64,000 nucleotides of DNA from Cyclobacterium roseum (GCF_010119225.1 NZ_WNKF01000002.1:1-64000); one strand, 5' to 3'; shown: positions 36,216 through 46,018, counted from the stretch's first letter. Program-made: numbers and translations. Notes: generated from the letters alone by a model not told the origin.

Positions 36216-36470
36216 TCAGTGGTTCCTCAACCTTTCTATTAACTCCTTTTTGCGAAGTTTACTAATACCAGACAGGCCTATTTCGCGGGCTTTGTCGTAC
36301 AATTCGTCCCGCGTCCATTCTTCGTAAGCCGGAGCTTTTCCTCCTTTTCTACCTGCTACCTGATCGGGGGTGTTGGCAATACGGGCGGATTTTTCCTTAC
36401 TATACCCTTGATCCCGTAACGCTTCATACTGATCTTCATTTTTTATTTGGGGGATTTTTTTGTCAGGCAT
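36216..36470 (-). CDS. Rho_N (SAP-like) domain small protein
   Basis: 84 residues. The N-terminal half (NEDQYEALRDQGYSKEKSARIAN) matches the small family often annotated DUF7218; the C-terminal part (TRDELYDKAREIGLSGISKL then RKKELIERLR) is the Rho termination factor N-terminal/SAP helical motif that binds nucleic acid. Cytoplasmic. Similar small proteins occur in stress-related clusters; the role is not established. The next gene upstream, 12 bases away, is another short, highly charged protein, suggesting an operon. Confidence 0.7.
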   Translation of the reverse strand: MPDKKIPQIKNEDQYEALRDQGYSKEKSARIANTPDQVAGRKGGKAPAYEEWTRDELYDKAREIGLSGISKLRKKELIERLRNH

Positions 36471-36482
36471 GGCTGTTTTGGT

Positions 36483-36707
36483 TTAGGCATTATCTCTTCG
36501 GAACCGATCGCTTTCACTGCTCCATTCTTTGTCAGCTTCCTTGGCGCGCATCAGATCATCCTTTGCTTTTTCTTCTTTCGATTTTTTCTTTTTCTTCGAA
36601 TCGGCAGATTTGGGTCCCTTTCCATCACGGGCTTCTTCCTGCGCCTCGTCAAAGCTGTTGTCTTTAAAATTTTCAGGCTGTTTATCTTGATTTTTTTCGG
36701 TGCTCAT
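36483..36707 (-). CDS. Small highly charged protein, unknown
   Basis: 74 residues, not recognised. It is almost wholly Lys/Glu/Asp/Ser (e.g. SKKKKKSKEEKAKDD), has no hydrophobic core and is probably disordered. It lies 12 bases upstream of the Rho_N gene on the same strand and probably shares its transcript. A role in stress or nucleic-acid binding is only a guess. Confidence 0.5.
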   Translation of the reverse strand: MSTEKNQDKQPENFKDNSFDEAQEEARDGKGPKSADSKKKKKSKEEKAKDDLMRAKEADKEWSSESDRFRRDNA

Positions 36708-36877
36708 GGTTTGATTATTTTGGTTTCTTTGATGCTAATCAGAACCAAAATCATTCCAAAAAGGCTGAAATTGTTTTATTCACAGCAAAATTTTACCTGA
36801 AGTCCCATTTTATTTGTTTATCCTTCCGCAAGGAAATATATTCACGTACTAATAGTTCAGAAAAATTTTATAGAAAT

Positions 36878-38143
36878 ATGAGCAATAATTCAAAAAAATC
36901 CAGAAGAAGCTTTGTGAAGGGAAGCCTTCTGGCCTTGGGGGGCATCAGCCTTGTACCCCGACACGTGCTAGGAAAAGGTTACCTTGCACCAAGTGATCAC
37001 CTTACCAAGGGGGTTATTGGTGTTGGCGGCATGGGAAGAGGTCACTTTAAATATGCCGGAACCAAGACCGTAGCTATTTGCGATGTGGACACGCGCCATA
37101 TCGGTATTGCCCAGGAAACCTTGGGTCAGGGAGTCAAGACCTTTTCCGATTACCGGGAATTGATTCAGCTTCCCGAAGTAGACATCGTCCACATTGCTAC
37201 ACCGCCTCATTGGCATGGAATTATGGCTGTGGATGCGGCCCGTGAGGGAAAGGATATCTGGTGTGAAAAACCGATGACCCGGACCATAGGCGAAGGGAAA
37301 AAAGTAGTGGAAGCAGTCAAACAACACGGCAATATCTTCCGACTGAATACCTGGTTTCGCTTCGATGCCAATTTTTACGGAATGAATACGGAAGTGAAGA
37401 ACATCAAAAAACTGGTTGATTCCGGCATGTTGGGTTGGCCGCTAAAGGTCACCGTTGGAAAACTGACTGGATTTGATTGGAAGTTCTACTGGGTAGGCCG
37501 AACCGGTCTGGACACCATGTCCGTTCCTCGGGAATTGGACTACGAGCGCTGGCTGGGTCCTGCTCCTTATAAGCCCTACCACGAACACCGTACCCACGGC
37601 ACCTTCAGGGGTTACTGGGATTATGACGGAGGTGGATTGGGCGATATGGGACAACATTACATGGATCCCATCCAGTATTTTCTGGGAAAAGACCAAACCA
37701 ACCCGGTGAAGGTAGAAATTGATGCGCCGCAGCAACACCCGGATGCGGTAGGTACCTGGCGAAAAATCACCTATACCTACGACGATGGTTGTCAGATAAT
37801 TTTAGATGGGGAAGGTACCACAGAAGCTCCTTATATCGAAGGGCCGGAGGGGAAGCTTTATCGGGGATTCAAGTCAGACATTCCCAATATGGAGCGCAAA
37901 TTAGCCCAGTTTCCGGATCCTGCACCCCAGGTCACTGACTTTGTAGAGGCAGTAAAAACCCGGCAGAAATTTGCCCTAAATGAACAAAACGGACATCGCT
38001 CCTGCACGCTGGTCAACATGGGTCTGGTAGCCCTTCGACTGGGCAGAGACCTGGAATTTGACCCGGTAAAACAAGTGTTTATCAACGATGAAGGAGCCAA
38101 TAGGCTTATTGATCAACCCATGCGGGCACCCTACACCATATAG
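36878..38143 (+). CDS. Gfo/Idh/MocA oxidoreductase, Tat-exported
   Basis: 421 residues. Twin-arginine signal SRRSF at residues 8-12, then a hydrophobic segment. The Rossmann motif is GVGGMGRGH near 49-57, and CEKPMTRTIGEG near 129 is the family motif. GGGLGDMGQHYMDPIQYF near 250 is typical of the exported subgroup. Probable role: redox step on a glycoside in the periplasm with tightly bound NAD(P). The DUF1080/HEAT gene starts 29 bases after the stop, so these two likely act in one pathway, possibly 3-keto-sugar formation followed by cleavage. Confidence 0.87.
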   Translation: MSNNSKKSRRSFVKGSLLALGGISLVPRHVLGKGYLAPSDHLTKGVIGVGGMGRGHFKYAGTKTVAICDVDTRHIGIAQETLGQGVKTFSDYRELIQLPEVDIVHIATPPHWHGIMAVDAAREGKDIWCEKPMTRTIGEGKKVVEAVKQHGNIFRLNTWFRFDANFYGMNTEVKNIKKLVDSGMLGWPLKVTVGKLTGFDWKFYWVGRTGLDTMSVPRELDYERWLGPAPYKPYHEHRTHGTFRGYWDYDGGGLGDMGQHYMDPIQYFLGKDQTNPVKVEIDAPQQHPDAVGTWRKITYTYDDGCQIILDGEGTTEAPYIEGPEGKLYRGFKSDIPNMERKLAQFPDPAPQVTDFVEAVKTRQKFALNEQNGHRSCTLVNMGLVALRLGRDLEFDPVKQVFINDEGANRLIDQPMRAPYTI

Positions 38144-38172
38144 ATCCAACTAATTTTAAAGGAATTATTAGA

Positions 38173-41100
38173 ATGATGCAAAGATATTCATTACTTAAAG
38201 TAGCATTGGTGCTGTGCCTGGCCATTGGACAGGTATTTTTCAGCCAGGCACAAAACCAACTCGATGATGGACGGACAACCGCCACCAAGATAGCCGACCT
38301 GCTCAACCGCTTTCCGGCGGCCGACGCTCAAGCCCTGCAAAATGCCATGCGCCAAATGGAAGACCTGGGCCAAGATGGCATAACCCAACTGGCGTTAATG
38401 TTAAAACCAGGAACATCAAATGAACAACTGGAATACGCCTTGGCGGGTTTTGCCTTTTATGCCAGTCACCCGTCTCGCGAAAACCTGGCACGCATGGCCG
38501 TTCAAGCCTACGGAAAAGCACTTGATCAGCTGGAAGACCCCGAAGCAAAAAATTTCCTATTGACCCAGTTTAAGTGGATTGGAAAGGAAGATGCCGTGCC
38601 CTATGTGGAAGCTTTTTTGCAGGATGACCGGCTTTCAGGAACCGCCGCTCGCGTAATGGCCAACATCGGCTCGGAATCGGCCGAAAGAGCCCTGATTCTG
38701 GCCTTGGGTGCTTCTGATCAGGATGACAAAAAAGCCAGTTACATCGAGGCTCTGGGCAGTTTCGACAGCTCCGAAGCGGTGGAAGAACTTACGAACTATG
38801 CCGCTTCAGTCAATCCGGAATTGAAAAAAGTGGCCCTCTTTGCCCTGTCAAGCCAGGCAGATCCGGGAAGTGCCAAAACCCTTTATGCCGCAGCAGAAAT
38901 GGCTGATTTCACCTATGATCCCAGCAACGCCTCCGGATTATACATACGATACATCGCCAACCTGGAGGAAAAAGGAGAAGCCAAAAAAGCCTATAAACTA
39001 GCTAAAAAAGTTTATAAAAAAACGGAAACTACCAATCAGTACCACACCAAAGCTGCTGCCCTGGGGCTAATGGTCCAAATGCAACCTGAAAAAAGCCAAA
39101 AGCTATTAATGAAAGCAGCGTTGGATGATCATCCCCGATTTAGAGGATCAGCGTTGAAAGGGCTATCAGACGAGGCACTTATTGCTAACCTGGATGACTG
39201 GAAATCAAATCTGGATAAGGGATCGGCAGCAGCAAAAGCAGCCATTATCCGAAGGATGGGAAATGTAAAAAATCCAGCCGTGGCGCAGGCCATTTTGCCC
39301 TACCTTGAGAGCACTGATCTGGAGGTACGGATGGCAAGCATCGCTTCCGTCGTGACCGCCGGCGATAACCTCGCCCTGGATGCGCTGTTGGACAGATTGG
39401 AAACTACCAGCAATGAAAGCGAAACAGAAGCACTGGTAACGGCCCTAAAAACCATGAAAGGATCGCAGGTACCGGCAGCTATCGCCGGAAAAATACCAGG
39501 AGCAGCTCCAGATAAAAAAACAGTGCTGATAAACCTGCTGGCCTCACGGGCAGCCGAGGATCAGATCGAGACGGTTTTTGACGCTGCTACCGACAATGAA
39601 CCTGCGGTCAAAGAAGCGGCTTTAACAGCGCTTTCGGAAATGGCCACTCCCCGGAACCTGGACCGGCTGGTAGCCTTGTTACGAGAGGAACAATCTCCTG
39701 ACAACCTGAACAAAATACAGGAAGCCATTATTGTGGCCAACGCCCAAAAAGACGATCAGTCGGCCGAAACCCGATGGGCCATGGATTTATTGCCGCAGCT
39801 TCCGGATTCCAAGCAAGCCTACCTTTATAAAGTGTTGGCCAAGACAGGTGGAGAGGTAGCGTTGGAAAAGCTCAAGGATCTTTACGAAAGTGGAAACGCT
39901 GGACGGCAACAGGCCGTGGTTACCGCCCTGAACCAGGCTGAAGATCCATTGGCAACAGGAGCCTTGTTGGACATCGCCAGGCAAGCAAGCAGCGATGCCC
40001 TGAGAGAGAATGCCCTGATGGGTTTTATCCGCCTGGTGCCTACCATGGAAGAAACCGATAACCAAAAAGTACTGATGCTGCGCAATGCCCTGGAACTGGC
40101 TGAATCCGATGAAACAGTATTGGCTGCTCTCGGCCAACTGGGAAACTACCCTACTTTTCAAGCGCTGTTGGTAGCGGGCGAATACCAGGAAGCAGCCGCT
40201 TATCAGCAAGCTGCTGCCAGGGCCGTTATGAACATCGTTCTAAATAACGAAGCCATTTATGGAGAAAAGGTGCGAAATATGGTAGAAAAAACCATCAATG
40301 TCATCAGCGGGCAGGACAGCCAATATTACAAAACCTCCCTACGGAAATACCTGGATGAAATGCCGGAAGGAAAAGGATACTATTCCTTATTCAACGGGGA
40401 AAACCTGGACGGTTGGAAAGGGGTATTCAGCAACCCCATCGAACGATCAGAAATGAACGAGCGAACCCTTTCAAGAGAGCAGGCCAAAGCGGATGAAATC
40501 ATGGAAACGGGCTGGAAAGCCGAAGACGGCCTGCTGATATTCACCGGAGAGGGGCAAAACATTGCCACCACAAAAGACTTTGGCGACTTCGAACTGTTTG
40601 TTGACTGGAAAATCACCGCTGATGGAGATGCCGGTCTTTACCTGCGCGGCACCCCGCAGGTACAAATCTGGGATACCGCCCGAACCGATGTGGGGGCAGA
40701 AGTTGGTTCTGGTGGCTTGTACAACAACCAAACGTACCCAAGCAAACCGCTTAAAGTAGCGGATAACCCGGTGGGAGAATGGAACACCTTCCACATCCGC
40801 ATGCAGGGAGAAAAGGTGACGGTCTACCTCAACGGGGAATTGGTCGTGGACGAGGTGCCCTTAGAAAATTATTGGGACCGGGAGCAATCCATCTTTCCGG
40901 AAGGACAAATTGAATTGCAGGCACACGGTACCTATGTAGCCTACCGGGACATCTATATTCGGGAATTGACCGGTGCTCCTAAGTTTGAGTTGAGCAAGGA
41001 AGAAATAGACGCTGGATTTGAGGTGTTATTTGATGGTACCGACCTGGACAAATGGACCGGAAACAAAACAGACTACGTTGTGGACAACGGGGTATTGGCC

Positions 41101-41586
41101 ATATACCCGGACAGAGGTGGGCAGGGCAATCTGATGACAGAAAAGGAATACAGCGATTTTGCCTTCCGATTTGAATTCAAACTTACACCGGGAGCCAATA
41201 ACGGTCTCGGAATTCGCGCCCCACTGGAAGGGGATGCGGCCTATGCAGGGATGGAATTGCAGATTTTGGACGACACGGCTGAAATTTACAGCGAATTAAA
41301 AGAGTACCAGTACCACGGTTCCTTGTATGGTGTTGCTGCTGCCACCAAGGGTCATCAAAACCCCGTGGGCGAATGGAACTATCAGGAAGTGATTGTAAAG
41401 GGAGACCGGATTCAGGTAATCCTGAACGGTACCGAAATATTGGATGTAAACATTGCCGAAGCAAAAGAAAATGGTACGCTTGACGGACGGGAGCATCCAG
41501 GACTTTTCCGGGAAAAAGGACACATCGGTTTCCTCGGACACGGAGACGTGGTGTTTTTCAAAAACATCCGTGTGAAAGAACTATAA
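38173..41586 (+). CDS. HEAT-repeat protein with two C-terminal DUF1080 domains
   Basis: 1137 residues. A signal peptide (about 1-26, FSQAQ) is followed by about 700 residues of HEAT-like helical repeats (e.g. AAIIRRMGNVKNPAVAQAIL). Two DUF1080 domains follow: about 736-935 (SLFNGENLDGWKGVF; AGLYLRGTPQVQIWD) and about 948-1137 (VLFDGTDLDKWTG; MELQILDD). DUF1080 is the 3-keto-disaccharide hydrolase family. Both copies keep the NGxxLDxW/ DGTDLDKW opening, so both could be active. It is co-directional with the Tat oxidoreductase 29 bases upstream and is ended by a strong terminator. Confidence 0.85.
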   Translation: MMQRYSLLKVALVLCLAIGQVFFSQAQNQLDDGRTTATKIADLLNRFPAADAQALQNAMRQMEDLGQDGITQLALMLKPGTSNEQLEYALAGFAFYASHPSRENLARMAVQAYGKALDQLEDPEAKNFLLTQFKWIGKEDAVPYVEAFLQDDRLSGTAARVMANIGSESAERALILALGASDQDDKKASYIEALGSFDSSEAVEELTNYAASVNPELKKVALFALSSQADPGSAKTLYAAAEMADFTYDPSNASGLYIRYIANLEEKGEAKKAYKLAKKVYKKTETTNQYHTKAAALGLMVQMQPEKSQKLLMKAALDDHPRFRGSALKGLSDEALIANLDDWKSNLDKGSAAAKAAIIRRMGNVKNPAVAQAILPYLESTDLEVRMASIASVVTAGDNLALDALLDRLETTSNESETEALVTALKTMKGSQVPAAIAGKIPGAAPDKKTVLINLLASRAAEDQIETVFDAATDNEPAVKEAALTALSEMATPRNLDRLVALLREEQSPDNLNKIQEAIIVANAQKDDQSAETRWAMDLLPQLPDSKQAYLYKVLAKTGGEVALEKLKDLYESGNAGRQQAVVTALNQAEDPLATGALLDIARQASSDALRENALMGFIRLVPTMEETDNQKVLMLRNALELAESDETVLAALGQLGNYPTFQALLVAGEYQEAAAYQQAAARAVMNIVLNNEAIYGEKVRNMVEKTINVISGQDSQYYKTSLRKYLDEMPEGKGYYSLFNGENLDGWKGVFSNPIERSEMNERTLSREQAKADEIMETGWKAEDGLLIFTGEGQNIATTKDFGDFELFVDWKITADGDAGLYLRGTPQVQIWDTARTDVGAEVGSGGLYNNQTYPSKPLKVADNPVGEWNTFHIRMQGEKVTVYLNGELVVDEVPLENYWDREQSIFPEGQIELQAHGTYVAYRDIYIRELTGAPKFELSKEEIDAGFEVLFDGTDLDKWTGNKTDYVVDNGVLAIYPDRGGQGNLMTEKEYSDFAFRFEFKLTPGANNGLGIRAPLEGDAAYAGMELQILDDTAEIYSELKEYQYHGSLYGVAAATKGHQNPVGEWNYQEVIVKGDRIQVILNGTEILDVNIAEAKENGTLDGREHPGLFREKGHIGFLGHGDVVFFKNIRVKEL

Positions 41587-42200
41587 AATACGCCCTTCAA
41601 AACGAAAACAAGGTTGCCTCTATGGGGCAACCTTTTTTGTTTCTACAGCCTACTTATCTGGACTTATTGCCTCCCATTTGTAACCGCTTCGGTTTATGGA
41701 TAATTTACCTTTCCAATTTCTGGTCGGGATGGATTAAAAAACAAGAATCCCCAAGCACCCGGAGTTCGACCTTATAACTGAAAAAAACTTCATTATCCTC
41801 ACTGGGAACCTTTACATCCAGCTTCCTGGGCGGGAAAAGTTTTGGCAGTCCCTCAACATTTCAGATTACCCTGGCTTCCGCTGCCCGAATCTAGCCAAGC
41901 GATGAGGTTTTTTTACCTCTTTTACACCCCGAACTCAGGTTATGGGTTTTTCTTCTTTCACCGAAAATGCCAAAGAATGCTGATTATATCGCCAAATTAA
42001 AGTTTCATCGACGTTTTTAAGCCGAAAATCGAATTCAGAAAAAAACACCCGTCTTAACTTCCCGGCAAAACCAAATAAAAGTTCAATAGAAGAATAATTT
42101 GGCTTAGTTTTTGCCTATTTTATTAAGCTATTTGATGCTTATTCGATTTTTTTTATCCGGGTAGGCTTTTACAAACCTCTAAAAAATCACTATTCTAATC
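41587..42200. other. Long intergenic region, possible decayed minus-strand gene
   Basis: 614 bases. After the terminator at 41610, two minus-strand frames are open without an ATG: 41935-42114 (59 codons, includes RRVFFSEFDFRLKNVDETL) and 41705-41860 (51 codons, includes KVPSEDNEVFFSYKVELRVL). Their composition looks protein-like and they could be pieces of one frameshifted gene, but neither was matched to a family. TAGTTTTTG near 42105 resembles a -7 box on the plus strand with one extra base. Confidence 0.35.
41610..41639 (+). terminator. Rho-independent terminator
   Basis: AAGGTTGCC (41610-41618) pairs exactly with GGCAACCTT (41626-41634), seven-base loop, then a T-run. It lies 23 bases after the HEAT/DUF1080 gene. 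Confidence 0.9.
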
Positions 42201-43364
42201 ATGCATATGAAAAAATATTTATGGATCGTTGTCTTAGTTCTCCTATCGGTTTCGGTGCAGGCGCAGCATCAATCGATTGTATTTTCGACGGAAAAAAATC
42301 AACTGAACGGTGGCTTACCCCTGCCCTCTGAAGCTCCTTTTTATGTAGAGGGGAATTTACCAACCGGTATCAAACGAGTGGAGCTCAAGATCTTCAAGAG
42401 TAAAAAGAATGAAAACCAGGCAGACTTTTATTTCTGGAAGGCCCCTTATCAAAGTAGCCCCCAGAATTATGAAATTTTTGTTGCCTACCCCTTACGCAGC
42501 AGTGATAATTATACCCTGAAATTTTACTTTTACAGCGAGTCAGATGCCGGGGAAACCCTCTCCCTGAGGGAAGCCTTGCATGAAAATCTGGAAAGCTACG
42601 TTCAGGCCACCATTCTGGCCGGGAAGCGAGGCACACAATCCATGAGTCGGCCGAATACCATGATTGACCACCTGAATGAGATTGTACGACAGGGCTTAAA
42701 AAACTACCTGCATCCGCTAGATCAGGAATTTGAGGGATTTTCAGATGTTGTTAAGCAAAAAATAGATCAGATAGCTGGTGTTAAGCTTAATAAGGCACGA
42801 TTTAATTTACTTTCTAAAAAAACGGATCCGAATATACAGGATCAGGCCCTCTTTACGAATCAGTTAAAACAAGAGTTAATTAACCTTCTTAAGTCAGAGA
42901 CGAGTCAATACCTGCGTAATCAAATGTTGATGCTGGTAGATGTTCGGGTAATTGAAAATTACCCTACGGAAAACAAACCCTATTACCTCCCTTTGAGCAT
43001 TGGGTATGCGGGAACCTATTTCAGCGGAGATTTTAATAACCTGGATTATGGGACCTCCGCCTTTGGAGGTATCTCTGTCCCTCTTGGGAACAAAAATTTC
43101 ACCAAGATATTGGGCAATGCCTCCCTTTCAACCGGCGTGTTTTTCAGCAATATGAGGGATAGCAATCAGAAGGAGATCAGCGGTCCTATCATCGGAAGGC
43201 CCGTATATGTAGGGCTGGGTTACAGTTTATTCCGGGTATTGAGATTCAACGCCGGTGCCGTCCTCACCGCTACGGACGTAAATTCCAATATTGAGAACAT
43301 CACATTATACCCCTTTGTTGGCTTCAGTGCTGAATTCAGCCTTTGGTTGGGATTACGAAAATAA
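42201..43364 (+). CDS. Exported protein, unknown, Bacteroidota type
   Basis: 387 residues; an ATG at 42207 (MKKYLW) is an equally good start. The signal peptide ends near VQAQ. No named domain was recognised. The C-terminal third (from about 260) has barrel-like alternating strands (LPLSIGYAGTYFSGDFNN, RVLRFNAGAVLT), while the middle (about 140-250) is helical and charged. Six bases downstream begins an OmpA-family protein, so the two probably form an envelope complex or share a process. Confidence 0.6.
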   Translation: MHMKKYLWIVVLVLLSVSVQAQHQSIVFSTEKNQLNGGLPLPSEAPFYVEGNLPTGIKRVELKIFKSKKNENQADFYFWKAPYQSSPQNYEIFVAYPLRSSDNYTLKFYFYSESDAGETLSLREALHENLESYVQATILAGKRGTQSMSRPNTMIDHLNEIVRQGLKNYLHPLDQEFEGFSDVVKQKIDQIAGVKLNKARFNLLSKKTDPNIQDQALFTNQLKQELINLLKSETSQYLRNQMLMLVDVRVIENYPTENKPYYLPLSIGYAGTYFSGDFNNLDYGTSAFGGISVPLGNKNFTKILGNASLSTGVFFSNMRDSNQKEISGPIIGRPVYVGLGYSLFRVLRFNAGAVLTATDVNSNIENITLYPFVGFSAEFSLWLGLRK

Positions 43365-43370
43365 AAACAG

Positions 43371-45266
43371 ATGATGATCAGAAGCAGTATCTTGCTTTTC
43401 CTTACGTACTTTCTTCTACAAACAGAAGTTTTTCCCCAGCAATATCGTTGGCGTTTGGGTGTTGCTACGGGTTATACCAATTACTATGGTCAACTGAGTA
43501 CCTATCGGTTGCAACAACTTGCGGATATACCGGAAGCATTCCGTACATCTTTCCCCTTAGTGCCGGAATCAAATTGGAATATGAGCCTGGAGAAACGTCT
43601 GAGGGCTGGACTGGGGCTTTCCATTCATGGCGGTAGGCAGGCTTTTGCGGGTAATGGTGTGCCGTTTTCAAACGGATCCCCCAAGCAATACCATTCCACT
43701 CATTACGAGTCTAGCCTTTGGAATATTGGTTCGGCATTGATCTTTCGGATGGACAACGGCAAGATACTTCCGGAAACATCCCTCCTGGCACCCTATGGGC
43801 TTATAGGAATGGGTTGGCGTACCTGGGAAAGCCAAACCCTCAAGCCTGTTGCAGGTAGTCCCTTGCAGGATTCTTCTGGAGGAGAAAAAGCATTAGTAAC
43901 CGGGCAAGATCAGTCCGGGGAGCGAACGTACCTGGACATGGGCCTGGGACTGAGGCTAAGGGTAAGCCGACAATTTGAATTGTTTATCCAGTCCAATGCG
44001 CAAACGAATGGTGCGCAACTTTTCACAGCACCCGGAGCTTTTTTTTCCCCGGCCGGTATCCGAAATCAACCGGTTCAGCGGGGTCCTGAAAGGGAGTGGT
44101 TATTTCAGCATCAACTGGGCATAAAATTCAGCTTTGCACCTAACCGTGCTAGCTTTAAAGCCAGTATTATTAGTCCTTCCGCTACGACCTACCGGGAAGC
44201 GCCTCGCTCCGAAACCTCCCCTAGTAGTGGGATAAATCCATCCCTGCCCGACACCATTCAGAATACGGCTGCTCCGGAGTTGTTTATACCCGCTGATCCT
44301 TCCGGTGAAAACCCGGGTACGATGGATTCACTTGAATCACCGATAGCCGACTATTATTTTCAAGGTGCCGTGGCATCAGAAAAGAAAATTCCTGCATTAG
44401 ATAGCGTCGAAAACCGTTATTTCCAGATAGAGTCCAGAGCCTATTATCCTGAATTCGATTATTCAAATGATGAAATGGAGCAACCCCTCACTCCTACTAC
44501 CTTCTATCGGGCTTACCCTGACTACCCTGAACCGTATTCGAATTTCCAGGTTTATCCTGAAAGCTATGCTGATTTCAGAAAAAGAAACCAGCAGGAGCAA
44601 CGAATCCGATCCCTTCCTTCCGAAAGGTATTCCAATACCAAACAAAACCAATCCTCCAGCAGGGTATTTGTACCCGTCATTGCTCCCTTGGTTCGGAGGC
44701 CAGCAGCAGAAGCTGCAGATCCAGACGTTACGGAGAGGGCTTCGGACCTACCATTGGTGTCTCCGGCTAGCCCCGATAGCCTGTCTATAAAAACCGGGCT
44801 TCGGCTAAATCCAGCGGTGCCCATTCGGTCGGAGCCATTTCCCCTACCGGGTAGCAAGTTGCCGGAAATCGTAATCCTGAACGAAACAAGAGACACCATC
44901 ACCACGGAATTAAGCCTGCCTGCCCTTTATACGGACATTTATTTTGAAATAAATCAAAGTGAGCTATCCGAAGCTGCGTTGACAAAATTAGAGGAGGTAG
45001 CCCATACCCTACGGCGTTTTCCGGATGCCATGGTATCCCTAAAGGGCTATGCAGATCACACCGGAAGCATTACATTTAACCTTAATCTGGTCGAAAAACG
45101 CACCCTCTCGGTAGCAGGGGCCCTGGAGGAGGAATTTGGGATCGCTAATGATCGAATTCAGCGCCAACCCGGTGCACAATTGGTCAGAACCCGGGTTCCT
45201 TCTGCGCAACCTGAAGACAGAAAGGTAGAAGTTCAGATTTTATTTTTAAATTCAGGGGTTGACTAA
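43371..45266 (+). CDS. OmpA-family protein with long disordered linker
   Basis: 631 residues. A signal peptide (about 1-23) precedes an N-terminal barrel-like domain (about 24-260; RWRLGVATGYTNYYGQLSTY). The middle (about 265-510) is Pro/Ser/Tyr-rich and probably disordered. The C-terminal OmpA-like peptidoglycan-binding domain (about 520-628) includes DIYFEINQSELSEAAL, LKGYADHTGSITFNLNLVEK and EDRKVEVQIL. The peptidoglycan-contact Asp (YADHTG) and Arg (EDRKVEV) are present. It likely links outer membrane and cell wall. The sirtuin gene follows after 19 bases. Confidence 0.82.
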   Translation: MMIRSSILLFLTYFLLQTEVFPQQYRWRLGVATGYTNYYGQLSTYRLQQLADIPEAFRTSFPLVPESNWNMSLEKRLRAGLGLSIHGGRQAFAGNGVPFSNGSPKQYHSTHYESSLWNIGSALIFRMDNGKILPETSLLAPYGLIGMGWRTWESQTLKPVAGSPLQDSSGGEKALVTGQDQSGERTYLDMGLGLRLRVSRQFELFIQSNAQTNGAQLFTAPGAFFSPAGIRNQPVQRGPEREWLFQHQLGIKFSFAPNRASFKASIISPSATTYREAPRSETSPSSGINPSLPDTIQNTAAPELFIPADPSGENPGTMDSLESPIADYYFQGAVASEKKIPALDSVENRYFQIESRAYYPEFDYSNDEMEQPLTPTTFYRAYPDYPEPYSNFQVYPESYADFRKRNQQEQRIRSLPSERYSNTKQNQSSSRVFVPVIAPLVRRPAAEAADPDVTERASDLPLVSPASPDSLSIKTGLRLNPAVPIRSEPFPLPGSKLPEIVILNETRDTITTELSLPALYTDIYFEINQSELSEAALTKLEEVAHTLRRFPDAMVSLKGYADHTGSITFNLNLVEKRTLSVAGALEEEFGIANDRIQRQPGAQLVRTRVPSAQPEDRKVEVQILFLNSGVD

Positions 45267-45285
45267 ATAAAAACAGGCTTTTACG

Positions 45286-45999
45286 ATGGACAAACAAGAG
45301 AAAAAACACCTGGTGGTTTTAACCGGTGCGGGAGTCTCTGCGGAAAGTGGTATCCGTACGTTTCGGGATGATAATGGATTGTGGGAAGGTCATGATGTGA
45401 TGGAGGTGGCTACTCCCCAGGGATGGCAAAAAAATCAGGAACTGGTGTTGGACTTTTACAACCAACGTCGAAAGGCCTGCAAAGATGCACAACCAAATCC
45501 TGCACATTTAAAGCTTGCGGAAATGGAAAAAATGTTCGACCTGACCATCATTACACAAAATGTAGACGACCTCCATGAGCGGGCCGGTTCCTCGCGGGTG
45601 ATTCATTTACATGGCGAACTGTTCAAAGCGCAAAGCAGTTTGGATCCAAGTCTTGTATACCCGGTAGAGGGATTTGAAATTAACCCGGGTGATACCTGTG
45701 AAAAAGGCTCCCAATTACGGCCCTTTGTTGTCTGGTTTGGCGAACCCGTGCCCATGATGGAAGCGGCCATTTCAGCAGTAAAAGGTGCCGATGCTTTTGC
45801 TGTTATCGGCACCTCACTAATGGTTTACCCGGCCGCCGGCTTATTGGACGAGGCCGCTTCGGAAATACCAAAGTTCATCATCGATCCCAAAATGCCTTCC
45901 TATTACCCTGCGAAGCATTTAATACCCATTGAGGAAAAAGCGGGCAAGGGCGTATTACTCATGGAGGAGCATTTGAAAAAATGGTTTTTTCCAGACTAA
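45286..45999 (+). CDS. cobB: Sirtuin NAD-dependent deacylase, zinc-ribbon cysteines missing
   Basis: 237 residues, a short SIR2/CobB. Motifs: GAGVSAESGIRTFRD (14-28), TQNVDDLHERAG (90-101) and catalytic His109 in HLHGEL. Tyr58 and Arg61 (YNQRR) correspond to the CobB/SIRT5 residues that favour succinyl and malonyl groups. The region that normally carries four zinc cysteines (about 111-145) has only Cys138, so the structural zinc is probably lost; the rest of the fold is intact. Cytoplasmic. It sits in a probable operon after two envelope genes. Confidence 0.85.
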   Translation: MDKQEKKHLVVLTGAGVSAESGIRTFRDDNGLWEGHDVMEVATPQGWQKNQELVLDFYNQRRKACKDAQPNPAHLKLAEMEKMFDLTIITQNVDDLHERAGSSRVIHLHGELFKAQSSLDPSLVYPVEGFEINPGDTCEKGSQLRPFVVWFGEPVPMMEAAISAVKGADAFAVIGTSLMVYPAAGLLDEAASEIPKFIIDPKMPSYYPAKHLIPIEEKAGKGVLLMEEHLKKWFFPD

Positions 46000-46010
46000 C
46001 TCTTTTTTAC

Positions 46011-46018
46011 TATTTTTG
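46011..46018 (+). promoter_or_regulatory. Possible -7 promoter box (TATTTTTG)
   Basis: TATTTTTG matches TAnnTTTG directly after the sirtuin gene. It overlaps the first TTG of the next reading frame; if used, translation of that gene would start further in, for example at TTG 46037. Confidence 0.35.
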
